A DNA stretch of 64,000 nt from Deltaproteobacteria bacterium (GTDB lineage: Bacteria; Desulfobacterota; Desulfobulbia; Desulfobulbales; Desulfurivibrionaceae): the NCBI GenBank assembly GCA_013349295.1, contig DUZW01000008.1:43378-107377 (forward strand), read 5' to 3'. This document shows positions 26,424-34,890 of the stretch, one piece after another. The notes under the pieces are model-generated. The model did not search any database. It was given only the letters and a program-made list of their open reading frames with translations, and had not been told where the DNA came from. The first letter of the stretch is position 1. Each line of letters opens with the position of its first letter. The translations under genes were made by a program, and so were the position numbers.

Positions 26424-26642
26424 GCTTGTGCCCTGGTGTCATTGTCTTAGGGTTTCACACTGAAAATCCTCACTTAAGCAGTGTATTCCAGAAACAGTGA
26501 AAAGTATATGCGGGAAATGAGACGCCACATTTCAGGCCTGCGGCGACACCACACTTGCCTTCATCCGCCTATCCGTATATATGTATTATCAAAGTGCGAT
26601 TTTTCACAAGAAACACCATGCCAGGAGGCGAATCGAAGATTC

Positions 26643-26984
26643 ATGCGAACAACGGCTCAATTTTTCAAAGCCTTATCCGAGGAGCCACGCTTACGGATTC
26701 TGGCCCTTCTCTTGGACGGCGAACTCTGCGTGTGCGACCTGATGGCCGTGCTCCAATTGCCGCAATCCACAATCTCCCGGCACCTTGCCTATCTCCGCAA
26801 CACGGGCTGGGTAAAAGGCAGGCGTGGCGGAGTCTGGATGTATTACCGGCTGGCCGAGATGGAGACCCCGTTGGCCAGGGAACTGGTCGAGCTGCTCAGC
26901 AAGAGGTTGCCAGAGCTACCAGACACCCAGCAGGATTACAACACCCTGGAAGATTTTCGGCGCACCAAGAAAAAATGCGCCTGA
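26643..26984 (+). CDS. arsR: ArsR family metalloregulatory repressor
   Basis: This 113-residue winged-helix protein contains MRTTAQFFKALSEEPRLRIL, then the metal-binding motif ELCVCDLM (Cys-Val-Cys in helix alpha-3, as in As(III) sensing ArsR), then LPQSTISRHLAYLRNTGWV as the recognition helix and GVWMYYRL as the wing. Start chosen at 26643 because the conserved domain begins there; an AGGAGG lies 14 bases upstream and GAAG closer. Longer upstream readings are not conserved. It is followed after 87 bases by acr3, so it is the likely repressor of the arsenite efflux genes; arsenite binding to the CVC motif would release it from DNA. Confidence 0.88.
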   Translation: MRTTAQFFKALSEEPRLRILALLLDGELCVCDLMAVLQLPQSTISRHLAYLRNTGWVKGRRGGVWMYYRLAEMETPLARELVELLSKRLPELPDTQQDYNTLEDFRRTKKKCA

Positions 26985-27071
26985 TTTCATTATCGGGCCA
27001 GCCCCCATACAGCGAAAAGAGACCCTGCCAACCCAGCGACAGGTCTCGGTAATTGACAGAGGAGAATCTCC

Positions 27072-28160
27072 ATGCCGGCCAACGAAAAAAAACTAAGCTT
27101 CCTCGACCAGTACCTCACCCTCTGGATATTCCTCGCCATGTTCATCGGGGTGATGGCCGGTTATCTCTATCCGCCGGTCACCGAGATCATCAACTCCTTT
27201 CAGGTCGGCGCCACCAACATCCCCATCGCCATCGGCCTGATCCTCATGATGTACCCGCCCCTGGCCAAGGTCCGTTACGAAAAGCTGCATGAGGTTTTCC
27301 GCAATTTCAAGGTACTGGCCCTTTCCCTGGTGCAGAACTGGATCATCGGCCCGCTCCTCATGTTTCTCCTGGCCGTCACCTTTCTTTCCGGCCACCACGA
27401 ATACATGGTGGGGCTCATCCTCATCGGCCTGGCCCGCTGCATCGCCATGGTCATTGTCTGGAACGATCTGGCCGGCGGCGACACCGAATACTGCGCCGGG
27501 CTGGTGGCCTTCAACTCCATATTCCAGGTGCTCTTCTTCTCAATCTACGCCTGGTTTTTCATCTCGGTGCTGCCGGGCTTGCTGGGGCTGACCGGCGCGG
27601 TGGTGGATATCTCCATGGCACAGATCGCCGAATCGGTCTTCATCTATCTCGGCATCCCCTTTATCGCCGGGATGCTGACCCGCTTTATCGGGGTAAAGCT
27701 CAAGGGCGAAGCCTGGTACCAAGAAAAGCTGATCCCCAGGATCAGCCCCTTTACCCTGGTCTTCCTGCTCTTCACCATCATGGTGATGTTTTCCCTCAAG
27801 GGCGAATACATCGTACAATTGCCCTTTGACGTGGTCCGCATCGCCATCCCGCTCACCGTCTATTTCCTGGTCATGTTCCTGGTTTCCTTTTTCATGTCCC
27901 TGAAGGTGGGGGCCACCTACGAGCAGTCGGCCACCCTCTCCTTCACCGCCGCCTCCAACAACTTCGAGCTGGCCATTGCCGTGGCCATCGCCGTGTTCGG
28001 GATCAACTCCGGCGTTGCCTTTGCCGCGGTAATCGGGCCACTGGTCGAGGTGCCGGTGCTGATCGGGTTGGTCAACGTAGCACAGTGGTTCAAGAAAAAA
28101 TATTTCCCCTTTACCAAAGAAACCCTGGCCGGGGTCTGCCATGTTTCCTGCAAACCCTGA
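27072..28160 (+). CDS. acr3: Arsenite efflux permease Acr3
   Basis: This 362-residue inner-membrane protein with ten predicted helices exports arsenite using the membrane potential. Family features: [20 protein letters not shown] at the start; the conserved cysteine helix [20 protein letters not shown] (Cys in helix 4, essential in characterised Acr3); and the late helix [22 protein letters not shown] precedes the ATG at 27072. It forms an operon with arsR. Three decayed genes follow (thioredoxin-like, rhodanese-like, CcdA-like), so only the repressor and pump of a once larger arsenic operon appear intact. Nearby arr-type genes would produce arsenite, giving this pump a clear job. Confidence 0.93.
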   Translation: MPANEKKLSFLDQYLTLWIFLAMFIGVMAGYLYPPVTEIINSFQVGATNIPIAIGLILMMYPPLAKVRYEKLHEVFRNFKVLALSLVQNWIIGPLLMFLLAVTFLSGHHEYMVGLILIGLARCIAMVIVWNDLAGGDTEYCAGLVAFNSIFQVLFFSIYAWFFISVLPGLLGLTGAVVDISMAQIAESVFIYLGIPFIAGMLTRFIGVKLKGEAWYQEKLIPRISPFTLVFLLFTIMVMFSLKGEYIVQLPFDVVRIAIPLTVYFLVMFLVSFFMSLKVGATYEQSATLSFTAASNNFELAIAVAIAVFGINSGVAFAAVIGPLVEVPVLIGLVNVAQWFKKKYFPFTKETLAGVCHVSCKP

Positions 28161-28208
28161 GCCCATCACCAGCCAAAATTCAAAAAACAAAATTAACGGA
28201 GGAAAATC

Positions 28209-28453
28209 ATGAAAATGGACATTGATATAAAAATCCTGGGGCCAGGCTGCGGACATTGTCCGGCAGGTGATTGAAGAATATAGCCTCCCGGCGCAGATTG
28301 AAAAAATTGCAAACCTGGATAAGATTGCGGAATTTGGGGGGGTTGTCCACGCCCGCCTTGGTTATCGGCGGAGATGTGAAATGCGCGGGCCGGGTGCCGG
28401 AACGCCATGAAATTCTGCAATGGCTGAAAAAACATCAAGGAACTCCGGAGTAA
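28209..28453 (+). pseudogene. Thioredoxin-like (redox-active disulfide) protein, frameshifted
   Basis: The gene starts with a good GGAGG site and reads MKMDIDIKILGPGCGHC, the N-terminus of the small glutaredoxin/thioredoxin-like family found in arsenic operons. The frame is then lost just after the CxxC and resumes as RQVIEEYSLPAQIEKIANLD. It is lost again at a G7 run (28337-28343) and resumes as LSTPALVIGGDVKCAGRVPE, ending HEILQWLKKHQGTPE. Two separate indels in 80 codons make it non-functional unless the sequence is wrong. Confidence 0.75.
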
Positions 28454-28500
28454 TTCCCGGCACATTCCCCATGATTTGCTTACGATACCGAAGAGCCCCC

Positions 28501-28960
28501 ATGCATAACATCCCCCTGTTCACCGTATTTTTTGGCACTGGCCCTCATGCTGCCGACGCCCTCCCATGCGGAGAAGCTTGACGACTATCTCACTCACAGG
28601 CTTCACCTACCAGGAACGCAAGGATATGAAGATCGAGAGCAAAAAACTGGTGGATCTCTTGAAAAAAGGCGAGGTCCAGCTCATCGATCTCCGCTTTCCC
28701 GAAGAATTCGCTGCTTGGCACATGGAATTCGCAAAGAACATCCCGCTCAACGAATTTCCATCCCGGCTGAACGAACTACAAAAGCAAGCTCATCGTCACC
28801 GCCTGCCCCCACTATGACCGCTCCAGCATGGCCCGGCTCAAGGGGTACCCACGCCAAATACCTCAACGACGGGCTGCTCGGGCTAGCGGAGCTCTTGCGG
28901 GGCGACAAGGCCCGGGATTTTGTCAAGGCCACGGCACCGTTCGCCCAAGAAACCTCATAA
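28501..28960 (+). pseudogene. Exported rhodanese-like protein, multiply frameshifted
   Basis: The pieces lie in three frames: MHNIPLFTVF up to a T6 run (28528-28533); LALMLPTPSHAEKLDDYL (signal-peptide end); GFTYQERKDMKIESKKLVDL, LKKGEVQLIDLRFPEEFAAW and KNIPLNEFPSRLNEL; KLIVTACPHYDRSSMARLKG, with the catalytic Cys of a rhodanese; then HAKYLNDGLLGLAELLRGDK. At least four indels (near 28530, 28595, 28786 and 28848) separate them. The intact ancestor would be a periplasmic or membrane-linked sulfurtransferase. Confidence 0.7.
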
Positions 28961-28973
28961 CATACGGAAAACA

Positions 28974-29269
28974 CATGAAAACCTTTATCCGCTTCGTGCG
29001 GTGCGGTTCAGTGTCGGCCTTTTTCTTACCATCCTCCCGGTGGGGATGATCTGCGCCCTGCTCGGCAGAATGCTGAGCGATGTGAGACCCCGTACTGGAC
29101 CATGGCCGTGGGGTTGATCCTCATCTGGGTGGCGGTTGACATACTGGGCTTGGCCAAGTGCTCCGTCCCAAGCGGACTCATGGAAAAATTAAAGGTGAAG
29201 GGGGCGTGGGGCGCCGAGATCCTGATCGCCGGGCTCGGGGTCTATTTTCTGCTCAGGCCTTTTCTGTAA
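28974..29269 (+). pseudogene. CcdA-like membrane protein fragment, frameshifted and internally truncated
   Basis: MKTFIRFV, then after an indel near 29000 RFSVGLFLTILPVGMICALL and GRMLSD. After a second indel near 29085 come PYWTMAVGLILIWVAVDILG, LAKCSVPSGLMEKLKVKGAW and a hydrophobic end LIAGLGVYFLLRPFL. The middle resembles the second half of the CcdA/DsbD membrane core; the rest of the family length is missing. It completes the decayed tail of the arsenic operon. A strong terminator follows at 29299. Confidence 0.6.
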
Positions 29270-29298
29270 AATCTGGACAATTGCTCTCCTCTCCACAC

Positions 29299-29334
29299 AA
29301 AAACGGGCTGCCGATCTTTCGGCAGCCCGTTTTT
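29299..29334. terminator. Strong bidirectional intrinsic terminator
   Basis: AAAAACGGGCTGCCGA pairs with TCGGCAGCCCGTTTTT around a short loop; A and T runs flank it on both sides. It ends the arsR-acr3 operon (plus) and the GGDEF-EAL gene (minus, stop at 29378). Confidence 0.9.
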
Positions 29335-29377
29335 GCGTTACCCTTTCAGAAAAGCGCCGGCTATACCTTCACCAGCT

Positions 29378-31969
29378 TCATCTTGGCGTCAAAACCGGTA
29401 TTGCTTGGCAGGGTCCTAACTCCGGCATTGGCAGGCCGACATGAAACCCCTGTGCATAATCGATTCCCAAGGCATGCACCGCGCTGAGCAGGTCTTCACT
29501 TTCGATATACTCGGCGATGGTCTGTATCTTGAATTCGGAGGCCAGGATAGCAAGAGTTTTGACAAAGGCCATATCCCTTCGGTCATTCAGCATGTTTCTC
29601 ACAAACATCCCCTCTATCTTGACAAAATCAATCGGCAGTCTGCGAATATATTGGAACGACGAAAATCCTGAACCGAAGTCGTCAATGGCGAATTTAAAAC
29701 CTTCCATTTTAAGATCAACCACAAAGCTTTCCAGCAGCGTCATATTCTTTACTGTTTCACGCTCGGTTATCTCGAAAACCACATGATCATGCTGAATGTC
29801 ATACTTACGGGCCAGGCCGATCACCATGGGAACAAAATTTTTCACGATCAGGGACTTCGGTGAAAGATTGATAAAAATAAGCCCGTTGTAGCAGGCTTCT
29901 TTCATCTTGGCGAAAACCTTTTCCATCAGGATATTATCCAGCTTACTGATAATGGAAAGTTTCTCCGCAATTTCTATAAATTCCGCGGCGGCGATTATTT
30001 TGCCCTCGATTTCAATTCTGCAGAGCACTTCATGGCAGATGATCTCCCGGCTGCCTGCGGTGACTATTGGCTGGAAATACGGGATTACCCGCTTTTCCTC
30101 CATTATCTGCATCAGCTGTCGTGACATCTCGCTGCTCTTTTCGAACACCTCCGAAACATCTTCATTGGTCGGAAGAATAATGCAGTTTTTCCCCATTAAT
30201 TTTGCCTTGTACATCATGTTGTCGGCAAAAAGGAAGAGATCCTTCGAACTTTGTGCGTGCATTGGAAACATGGCCATGCCGATGGATGCGGAACCGCGGA
30301 CCTTTGTCCCCTCCGCGACGACAATCTCCATCTGGGCAAGAGCTTCCCTGATCCGATCGGCAATCATGTATGCCTGTTCCGCGTCAGCCTCCAAGAGGAC
30401 CACCGTAAATTCATCTCCCCCGTATCGGGCAAGAATATCTCCTTTTCTCAGACATTCGTGAATGGTCAGCGCTACCTTGGAAAGAAATTTGTCCCCCATG
30501 AAATGACCGAATACATCATTTACATGCTTGAAATTATCCAGATCGATCATAAGCAAACCAAAACTTTCCTGGTGCCGCTCCGCGCGTCCTACTTCATATC
30601 CGAGGAGTTCCCAGAAAAGTCGCTGGTTATAGAGATCGGTCAAGGGATCACGAGTCGCATAATATTCGAGATCCTTGGTGTACTTGTATATTGCCTTTAT
30701 GGAACCGACAACATTCAGCATGGTGGTCAATATGCCGTTGATAACCAGAGAACGTATCGGATCGACGACAGCCTGGGATTGAACTCCGATGCCGACTACT
30801 CCGCCGACCTGCGGTGTTTCCAGAAAAAGTGACTTGGTCTGAAATTCTAGTTCTGAATGATCGAGATCCAGCATTGAAAATTCGGGGTTGACGACGTTAT
30901 GAATTATCTTGATTTCAGTGACTTCGGAAATGCCCATTTTTTCATGGCGGATGCGTTGACGGATCATATCTTCCATAATCTGCACGGTCTGCTTGGATGG
31001 AGGGCTCGACCAGAAAATATCAATATCGTATGCCTCATCTCCAATCTGAAAAACACAGAAAATCATGTAAGCCGGCATGACCGTATTCACTTCAATCAGC
31101 AGGTGGCTTATCCGGTCTTTCCAGTCACAGATGGTTTCGGATGTTATAATAAAGCGTTCAAGAACCCTTATTTCAAACTCCAGCATCTCCTTGCCTATGG
31201 CCACTTTTCTGATCTTGCTTATAAATTTGGCGAACTCACGAAAAATATCCTCAAGCTCGCGAAACCTGTACGCTTCGCCCTCCAACTCAGCTTCCAGTTT
31301 TGTAAGATCAGCCATGCTGTTTACGGAACGAATCTTCCGGTCAAGTCTTCCTATGGCTTCACCAAGGTGTGCGTTTACGAATCTGGACACGAAAAAAGAC
31401 ATCAGAAAAGGAATCGGAATAAAGATAAAGAAAATAGTAAAAAATTTATGCAGGAAAGAACGGCGAAACCCGATCATCTCCTCTTTTATGGACAGCACAC
31501 CCATTACCTCGCCAACTTTCGCGGCAGGATGACAGCCAAGGCATTTAGCCTCAGCCTTAAGCGGGAAAACATATTCCAAGTCATTAATTGTCCGAGTAAG
31601 ACTGCGGGAAAAAGCCTTTTGTATCGGCTCATCCGCACCTTTGCTGTCGTTTTCGGCTTTAATTGCCTTGCCCGGTTGGATTACTATCGTGTACCTCTCT
31701 GGAAGAAGCTGTTGATGTTCTTTGATTATCTCCGTCATCTCCTCCAGGTTTTTGCCATTTTGCATGGCCTCGGTAATTAAAAGGAAAACCTGCTTGGCTA
31801 TTGAAGAAGAGTTGCTGACCAAAAGATCTTCGGTCTGCTTGAGAAAAATCCATGTCAGGGTCGTTACAACGATAAGAAATGTTGCAATCGAAACGATAAG
31901 AGTCGCGGTAAAAATGAACCGCTTAAGGGTGATGGATGTAACAGATATGATTTTCTCAAAGAAAAACAT
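29378..31969 (-). CDS. Membrane GGDEF-EAL protein with a periplasmic heme-c type sensor
   Basis: This is an 863-residue protein for c-di-GMP synthesis and/or breakdown. Membrane helix 1 is at about 17-42, a periplasmic domain at 43-170, helix 2 at 174-196. The periplasmic domain carries CLGCH at 143-147 (EAKCLGCHPAAKVGEVMGVL), a c-type heme attachment motif in a setting known for heme-PAS-like sensors. After a cytoplasmic linker comes GGDEF with RKGD inhibitory site and YGGDEF, then an EAL domain with EVL instead of EAL but the catalytic segments INLSPKSL, FEITERE and DDFGSGFSSFQYIRRLPIDF kept. Both activities are possible. An IS end lies six bases before the start, supplying part of the ribosome site. 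Confidence 0.9.
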   Translation of the reverse strand: MFFFEKIISVTSITLKRFIFTATLIVSIATFLIVVTTLTWIFLKQTEDLLVSNSSSIAKQVFLLITEAMQNGKNLEEMTEIIKEHQQLLPERYTIVIQPGKAIKAENDSKGADEPIQKAFSRSLTRTINDLEYVFPLKAEAKCLGCHPAAKVGEVMGVLSIKEEMIGFRRSFLHKFFTIFFIFIPIPFLMSFFVSRFVNAHLGEAIGRLDRKIRSVNSMADLTKLEAELEGEAYRFRELEDIFREFAKFISKIRKVAIGKEMLEFEIRVLERFIITSETICDWKDRISHLLIEVNTVMPAYMIFCVFQIGDEAYDIDIFWSSPPSKQTVQIMEDMIRQRIRHEKMGISEVTEIKIIHNVVNPEFSMLDLDHSELEFQTKSLFLETPQVGGVVGIGVQSQAVVDPIRSLVINGILTTMLNVVGSIKAIYKYTKDLEYYATRDPLTDLYNQRLFWELLGYEVGRAERHQESFGLLMIDLDNFKHVNDVFGHFMGDKFLSKVALTIHECLRKGDILARYGGDEFTVVLLEADAEQAYMIADRIREALAQMEIVVAEGTKVRGSASIGMAMFPMHAQSSKDLFLFADNMMYKAKLMGKNCIILPTNEDVSEVFEKSSEMSRQLMQIMEEKRVIPYFQPIVTAGSREIICHEVLCRIEIEGKIIAAAEFIEIAEKLSIISKLDNILMEKVFAKMKEACYNGLIFINLSPKSLIVKNFVPMVIGLARKYDIQHDHVVFEITERETVKNMTLLESFVVDLKMEGFKFAIDDFGSGFSSFQYIRRLPIDFVKIEGMFVRNMLNDRRDMAFVKTLAILASEFKIQTIAEYIESEDLLSAVHALGIDYAQGFHVGLPMPELGPCQAIPVLTPR

Positions 31970-31975
31970 ATTTCC

Positions 31976-32957
31976 TCACTGCTGTCTCATAGTTTTTAAA
32001 AAAGAGAAAACTGCCTACATTCAACAAGTTGTTGCTCTGGCGGCTTGAGTAAAGCCAGGAGGAGATAGACACAGAGCGCTATCCATATCTGGGTGAGTAC
32101 CGCGTTCTTCGAGGTGCCCAGGAAGGTCTTCACCTTGAGGTTCTGCCTGATCCATTTGAAAAAGATCTCGATCTGCCAGCGCTCCTTGCACAGATCGGCA
32201 ATGGTTTTCGCGCTCAGGTGATCGGCGTTGGTGATAAAGCGCAGCTCTTTGCCAGTCTCGGGGACACGGTAGCAGACCATTCGGAGCGAGTCGGGAATCT
32301 TACCAAGAAAAATCTCCCGGTCTTCGCTGAAGCCGCGATCGAAGACAACGAAAGAGCCACGCGGAAGTTTCAGGGCATTGGCCCAGTTGCTCTCATGAGT
32401 TTTGCCCTCGCTGAACGAGACAAAGGTGGCCCATGGGAAAAGAGAGAGGCAAAGATCGATGGTGATGGCGTCAAGCAAATAGAGCTTGCTCTTGAATTTG
32501 AACCGATGGGCCGGAGCAAACTGGCGGCAACGCTCAAGGAGCTTGAAAAACACTCCCCCAAAGAGAGCGGCGGGCTGCTTTTCGTTCACCCTGGCCAGGA
32601 TAGCCCGGGAACAGGGCTTGATGGCCAGATGATACAACTTGCTCGATTGAGCAGCCACGTTCATGACAATGCCCCTTAGACTTTTGCGACCGAAAAACTT
32701 GCCGATGAACATAACCATGAACTGAGTCCAGCGGGTAAAGGACCGGATTTTTTGGCCCTGATGATAGTCTTTGGCAAGAGAGTCGAATTCATGTCTCGAA
32801 AGAGATATAACAATTTGCCCGAGGATTGTATTATTGTGTGACACGGTTCGGATCTCATTGGTATGATTAATGTTTTTCGCAAACCCATCATACTCCGAAG
32901 AGACTCCCTAGCCGTTATTTATTTGAATTCCTTTACAATTTCATGAGACAGCAGTGA
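31976..32957 (-). mobile_element. IS4-family insertion sequence, internally shortened
   Basis: Perfect 15-bp terminal inverted repeats, TCACTGCTGTCTCAT (31976-31990) and its complement (32943-32957), bound a 982-bp element with one transposase gene. No clear target duplication is visible: the flanks read ATATTTCC on the left and TATTTTCT on the right, only similar. The left end lies six bases upstream of the start codon of the GGDEF-EAL gene. Confidence 0.8.
31996..32844 (-). CDS. IS4-family transposase, internally deleted
   Basis: The 282-residue product starts MSHNNTILGQIVISLSRHEF and has the DUF4372-type N-terminal domain (RSFTRWTQFMVMFIGKFFGR). The DDE domain keeps LYLLDAITIDLCLSLFPWAT (first Asp), LPRGSFVVFDRGF (second Asp) and KERWQIEIFFKWIRQNLKVK (Glu region, YREK-like). 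About 25 residues are missing after PWATF and a longer block after DRGF, compared with full-length members of about 380-390 residues. The deletions keep the reading frame, but the enzyme is probably inactive. It lies inside 15-bp inverted repeats. Confidence 0.8.
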   Translation of the reverse strand: MSHNNTILGQIVISLSRHEFDSLAKDYHQGQKIRSFTRWTQFMVMFIGKFFGRKSLRGIVMNVAAQSSKLYHLAIKPCSRAILARVNEKQPAALFGGVFFKLLERCRQFAPAHRFKFKSKLYLLDAITIDLCLSLFPWATFVSFSEGKTHESNWANALKLPRGSFVVFDRGFSEDREIFLGKIPDSLRMVCYRVPETGKELRFITNADHLSAKTIADLCKERWQIEIFFKWIRQNLKVKTFLGTSKNAVLTQIWIALCVYLLLALLKPPEQQLVECRQFSLF

Positions 32958-33124
32958 TATTTTCTCCAATAACCGGGTTATGACACCCAGAAGAAAAAAC
33001 CATGCCCAGGGTGGGAATTATGCAGTTGGCGCTCATCGTCAAGGGCCGCCAGGCCGAGAGGACAAACAAAGGAAATCCGGCACGGCGTACCAGTGAATGA
33101 CCAAGCGCATCCTGCGCTGCAAAT

Positions 33125-34138
33125 CTACTCCAAATTCATCTGTAGTAACACCTCTTTTTTCGTTTCCAGATATTCCGGGCGGCGCCCTGCAGCAAGGGTG
33201 AGCGCCTTTTTCCGGCAGAATCCCAGGCAGAGTCCGCAGCCGCTGCATTTGGCCCAGATGAAGATGAGTTGTTTCACCTCATCCTCCCTGGTGTTCTTGA
33301 GCGCTCCGGTGGGGCATATGCCAACGCAGGCACCACAGAAATTGCATTCCGTGTTCACCGTAAGCGTAAAAAAAAGCGGCAGCAGGGCCAGCCGGACTGC
33401 TTCATCGTCGGACTCCGCCAGGGCTTGACGGAGTAAGATCAAACGAGAGGGCGGATGTTTGTGGGCATGCTTTTCCTTGGGGTTCGGCTCCGACTGCAGG
33501 GTGGTGATGGTCTCGGTGGCGGCATGAAGGGACATATCCCAGAAGGCGCGAAAAAAGGACCGTCTGCTCGCTGATGTCTCCTGCTCGCCCTCTTCCTCCC
33601 GCGTCATCATCCGGATGCGGGAGATGACGCCCTCGCGCCCCAATTTGCTTGTAAGGACCTTGAGGCGGCGCGCCAGAATCGCCGGGACAAACGAAGCCCG
33701 GCAATCGGGGCACTGGACAAGGATCAGGCAAACATCTTCCCCCGATCGGGCGGCGAAGGCAACCAGATGTTCCTCGGAAAGTGCGCCAAGGCAGGGCAAA
33801 ACGATCTCCTCTCCGCTGCGGATAGACTTTTCGCAACAAAAAACCAAAGTTGCCTGCCCGGTGGCTTTGGCTGGGGCTGCGGCAAGGCGATAATCCTTGC
33901 CCACCAGCGCCTCGGTCGGACAGACCGCGGTACAGGCCAGGCACCCCACACAGCGCTTCGGATTCAGACGCACCCCTCCCGGTTCCTGGCCGCTGATGGC
34001 CTGAACCGGGCACTCGTCGATGCAACGGGCACAACCATTGCCTTGCAGCCGGTTGCGCAAACAGCGACGGGAGATGAATTCAAGAGGTGGCGGTTCGCTG
34101 CTACAAAAACGCTCAGCCAGGCGGTCGGCGAGGGTCAT
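33125..34138 (-). CDS. Ferredoxin-like protein with four [4Fe-4S] motifs, arr-cluster associated
   Basis: This 337-residue cytoplasmic protein contains two N-terminal cluster sites (GCARCIDECPVQ, whose first Cys is spaced irregularly, and CVGCLACTAVCPTEAL), a middle domain with QCPDCRASFV, and two C-terminal sites (CNFCGACVGICPTGAL and CSGCGLCLGFCRKKAL). The start at 34138 overlaps the stop of the chaperone gene (ATGA); an upstream reading from 34201 runs through that gene. Position as the last gene of the arr-type operon suggests a role in electron delivery or in maturation of the molybdoenzyme, comparable to NapF/NapG-like accessory proteins. The exact function is unknown. Confidence 0.72.
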   Translation of the reverse strand: MTLADRLAERFCSSEPPPLEFISRRCLRNRLQGNGCARCIDECPVQAISGQEPGGVRLNPKRCVGCLACTAVCPTEALVGKDYRLAAAPAKATGQATLVFCCEKSIRSGEEIVLPCLGALSEEHLVAFAARSGEDVCLILVQCPDCRASFVPAILARRLKVLTSKLGREGVISRIRMMTREEEGEQETSASRRSFFRAFWDMSLHAATETITTLQSEPNPKEKHAHKHPPSRLILLRQALAESDDEAVRLALLPLFFTLTVNTECNFCGACVGICPTGALKNTREDEVKQLIFIWAKCSGCGLCLGFCRKKALTLAAGRRPEYLETKKEVLLQMNLE

Positions 34139-34785
34139 GGGGTCTGCAGAGCAGGTTTTTGGAGGCGTTGCTGTTCCGCGCTGATGAAACCGACCAGACA
34201 TTCACCAAGGTCGCGGTAAAAAGCAAGCGTAGCCTGCTCCTTGAGGATACTACCAAGGATGGGCGCCCACGAGGCGAGCAACCTGTTAAAAAACCGGACC
34301 CGGATCGCGGAAAAATCGGCACGACCAGCCTGGTTCGATTCGCTGATAGCCTGGGCGATCTTGCCTTCGAGAAAACTCATGAACTCAAGCTCGATGGCAA
34401 TATGATCAGGCGGCTCGTCACCTTCATGCTTTACACCAGATTCCGCATAGAGCTGCAACACTTCCATGGTCGAATCGCCCATCAACTTCCTTCCCTGCTC
34501 CAGATACACCGAACCATAGGGATGGGCCGGGGCGCCGAAGGGCCCCAGGAACAGACCGGAATACTCAACCAGCAACTCTTCCTGGCTGTTTTTCGCAAGG
34601 GACTGCGCCATCCGCCGGCAGGCTTCCCCCACCGCCGGCAGCGAAATCTCCTGCATCAACCCTGCCAGATTGGCACAAAGATTCTCCTCGACAAACATCT
34701 CCCGGTCCGGCTGATAGAAACAGGCGGCAAGCAGGCGGTAAGCATCGCTTTGGCGCTGAGCGGCTTGCATAAGGTCGGTGGTCAT
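34135..34785 (-). CDS. TorD-family chaperone for the molybdoenzyme (ArrD-like)
   Basis: This is a 216-residue all-helical protein. Family marks: the N-terminal RQSDAYRLLAACFYQPDREM, the middle EYSGLFLGPFGAPAHPYGSV (the E-Y-x-x-L-F-x-G-P motif of TorD/DmsD/NarJ proteins), and EPPDHIAIELEFMSFL (DH-Hx-E pattern). Such chaperones bind the Tat signal peptide of the catalytic subunit and guide cofactor insertion. Its target is most likely the ArrA-like protein two genes upstream. AAGGAAAC precedes the ATG at 34785. It couples by overlap to the ferredoxin gene that follows. Confidence 0.85.
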   Translation of the reverse strand: MTTDLMQAAQRQSDAYRLLAACFYQPDREMFVEENLCANLAGLMQEISLPAVGEACRRMAQSLAKNSQEELLVEYSGLFLGPFGAPAHPYGSVYLEQGRKLMGDSTMEVLQLYAESGVKHEGDEPPDHIAIELEFMSFLEGKIAQAISESNQAGRADFSAIRVRFFNRLLASWAPILGSILKEQATLAFYRDLGECLVGFISAEQQRLQKPALQTP

Positions 34786-34890
34786 ATTGTTTCCTTGAAA
34801 AGAGTATCCCTCGAAAAACCGCACGAAAGAAGAGGGGCGGAATGCCTGAGCACCCGCCCCCCCCGGACTTCCGGCTCTTCTGTACCCAGA

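Noticed and set aside
26550..26600. ArsR operator in the AT-rich stretch upstream of arsR
   Set aside because: TATATATGTATTATC is only loosely palindromic and does not match a known ArsR site well enough to call.
32958..33124. Possible small gene between the IS element and the ferredoxin gene
   Set aside because: Minus-strand translations include protein-like pieces (CIIPTLGMVFSSGC) but no start, ribosome site or known family; left unannotated.
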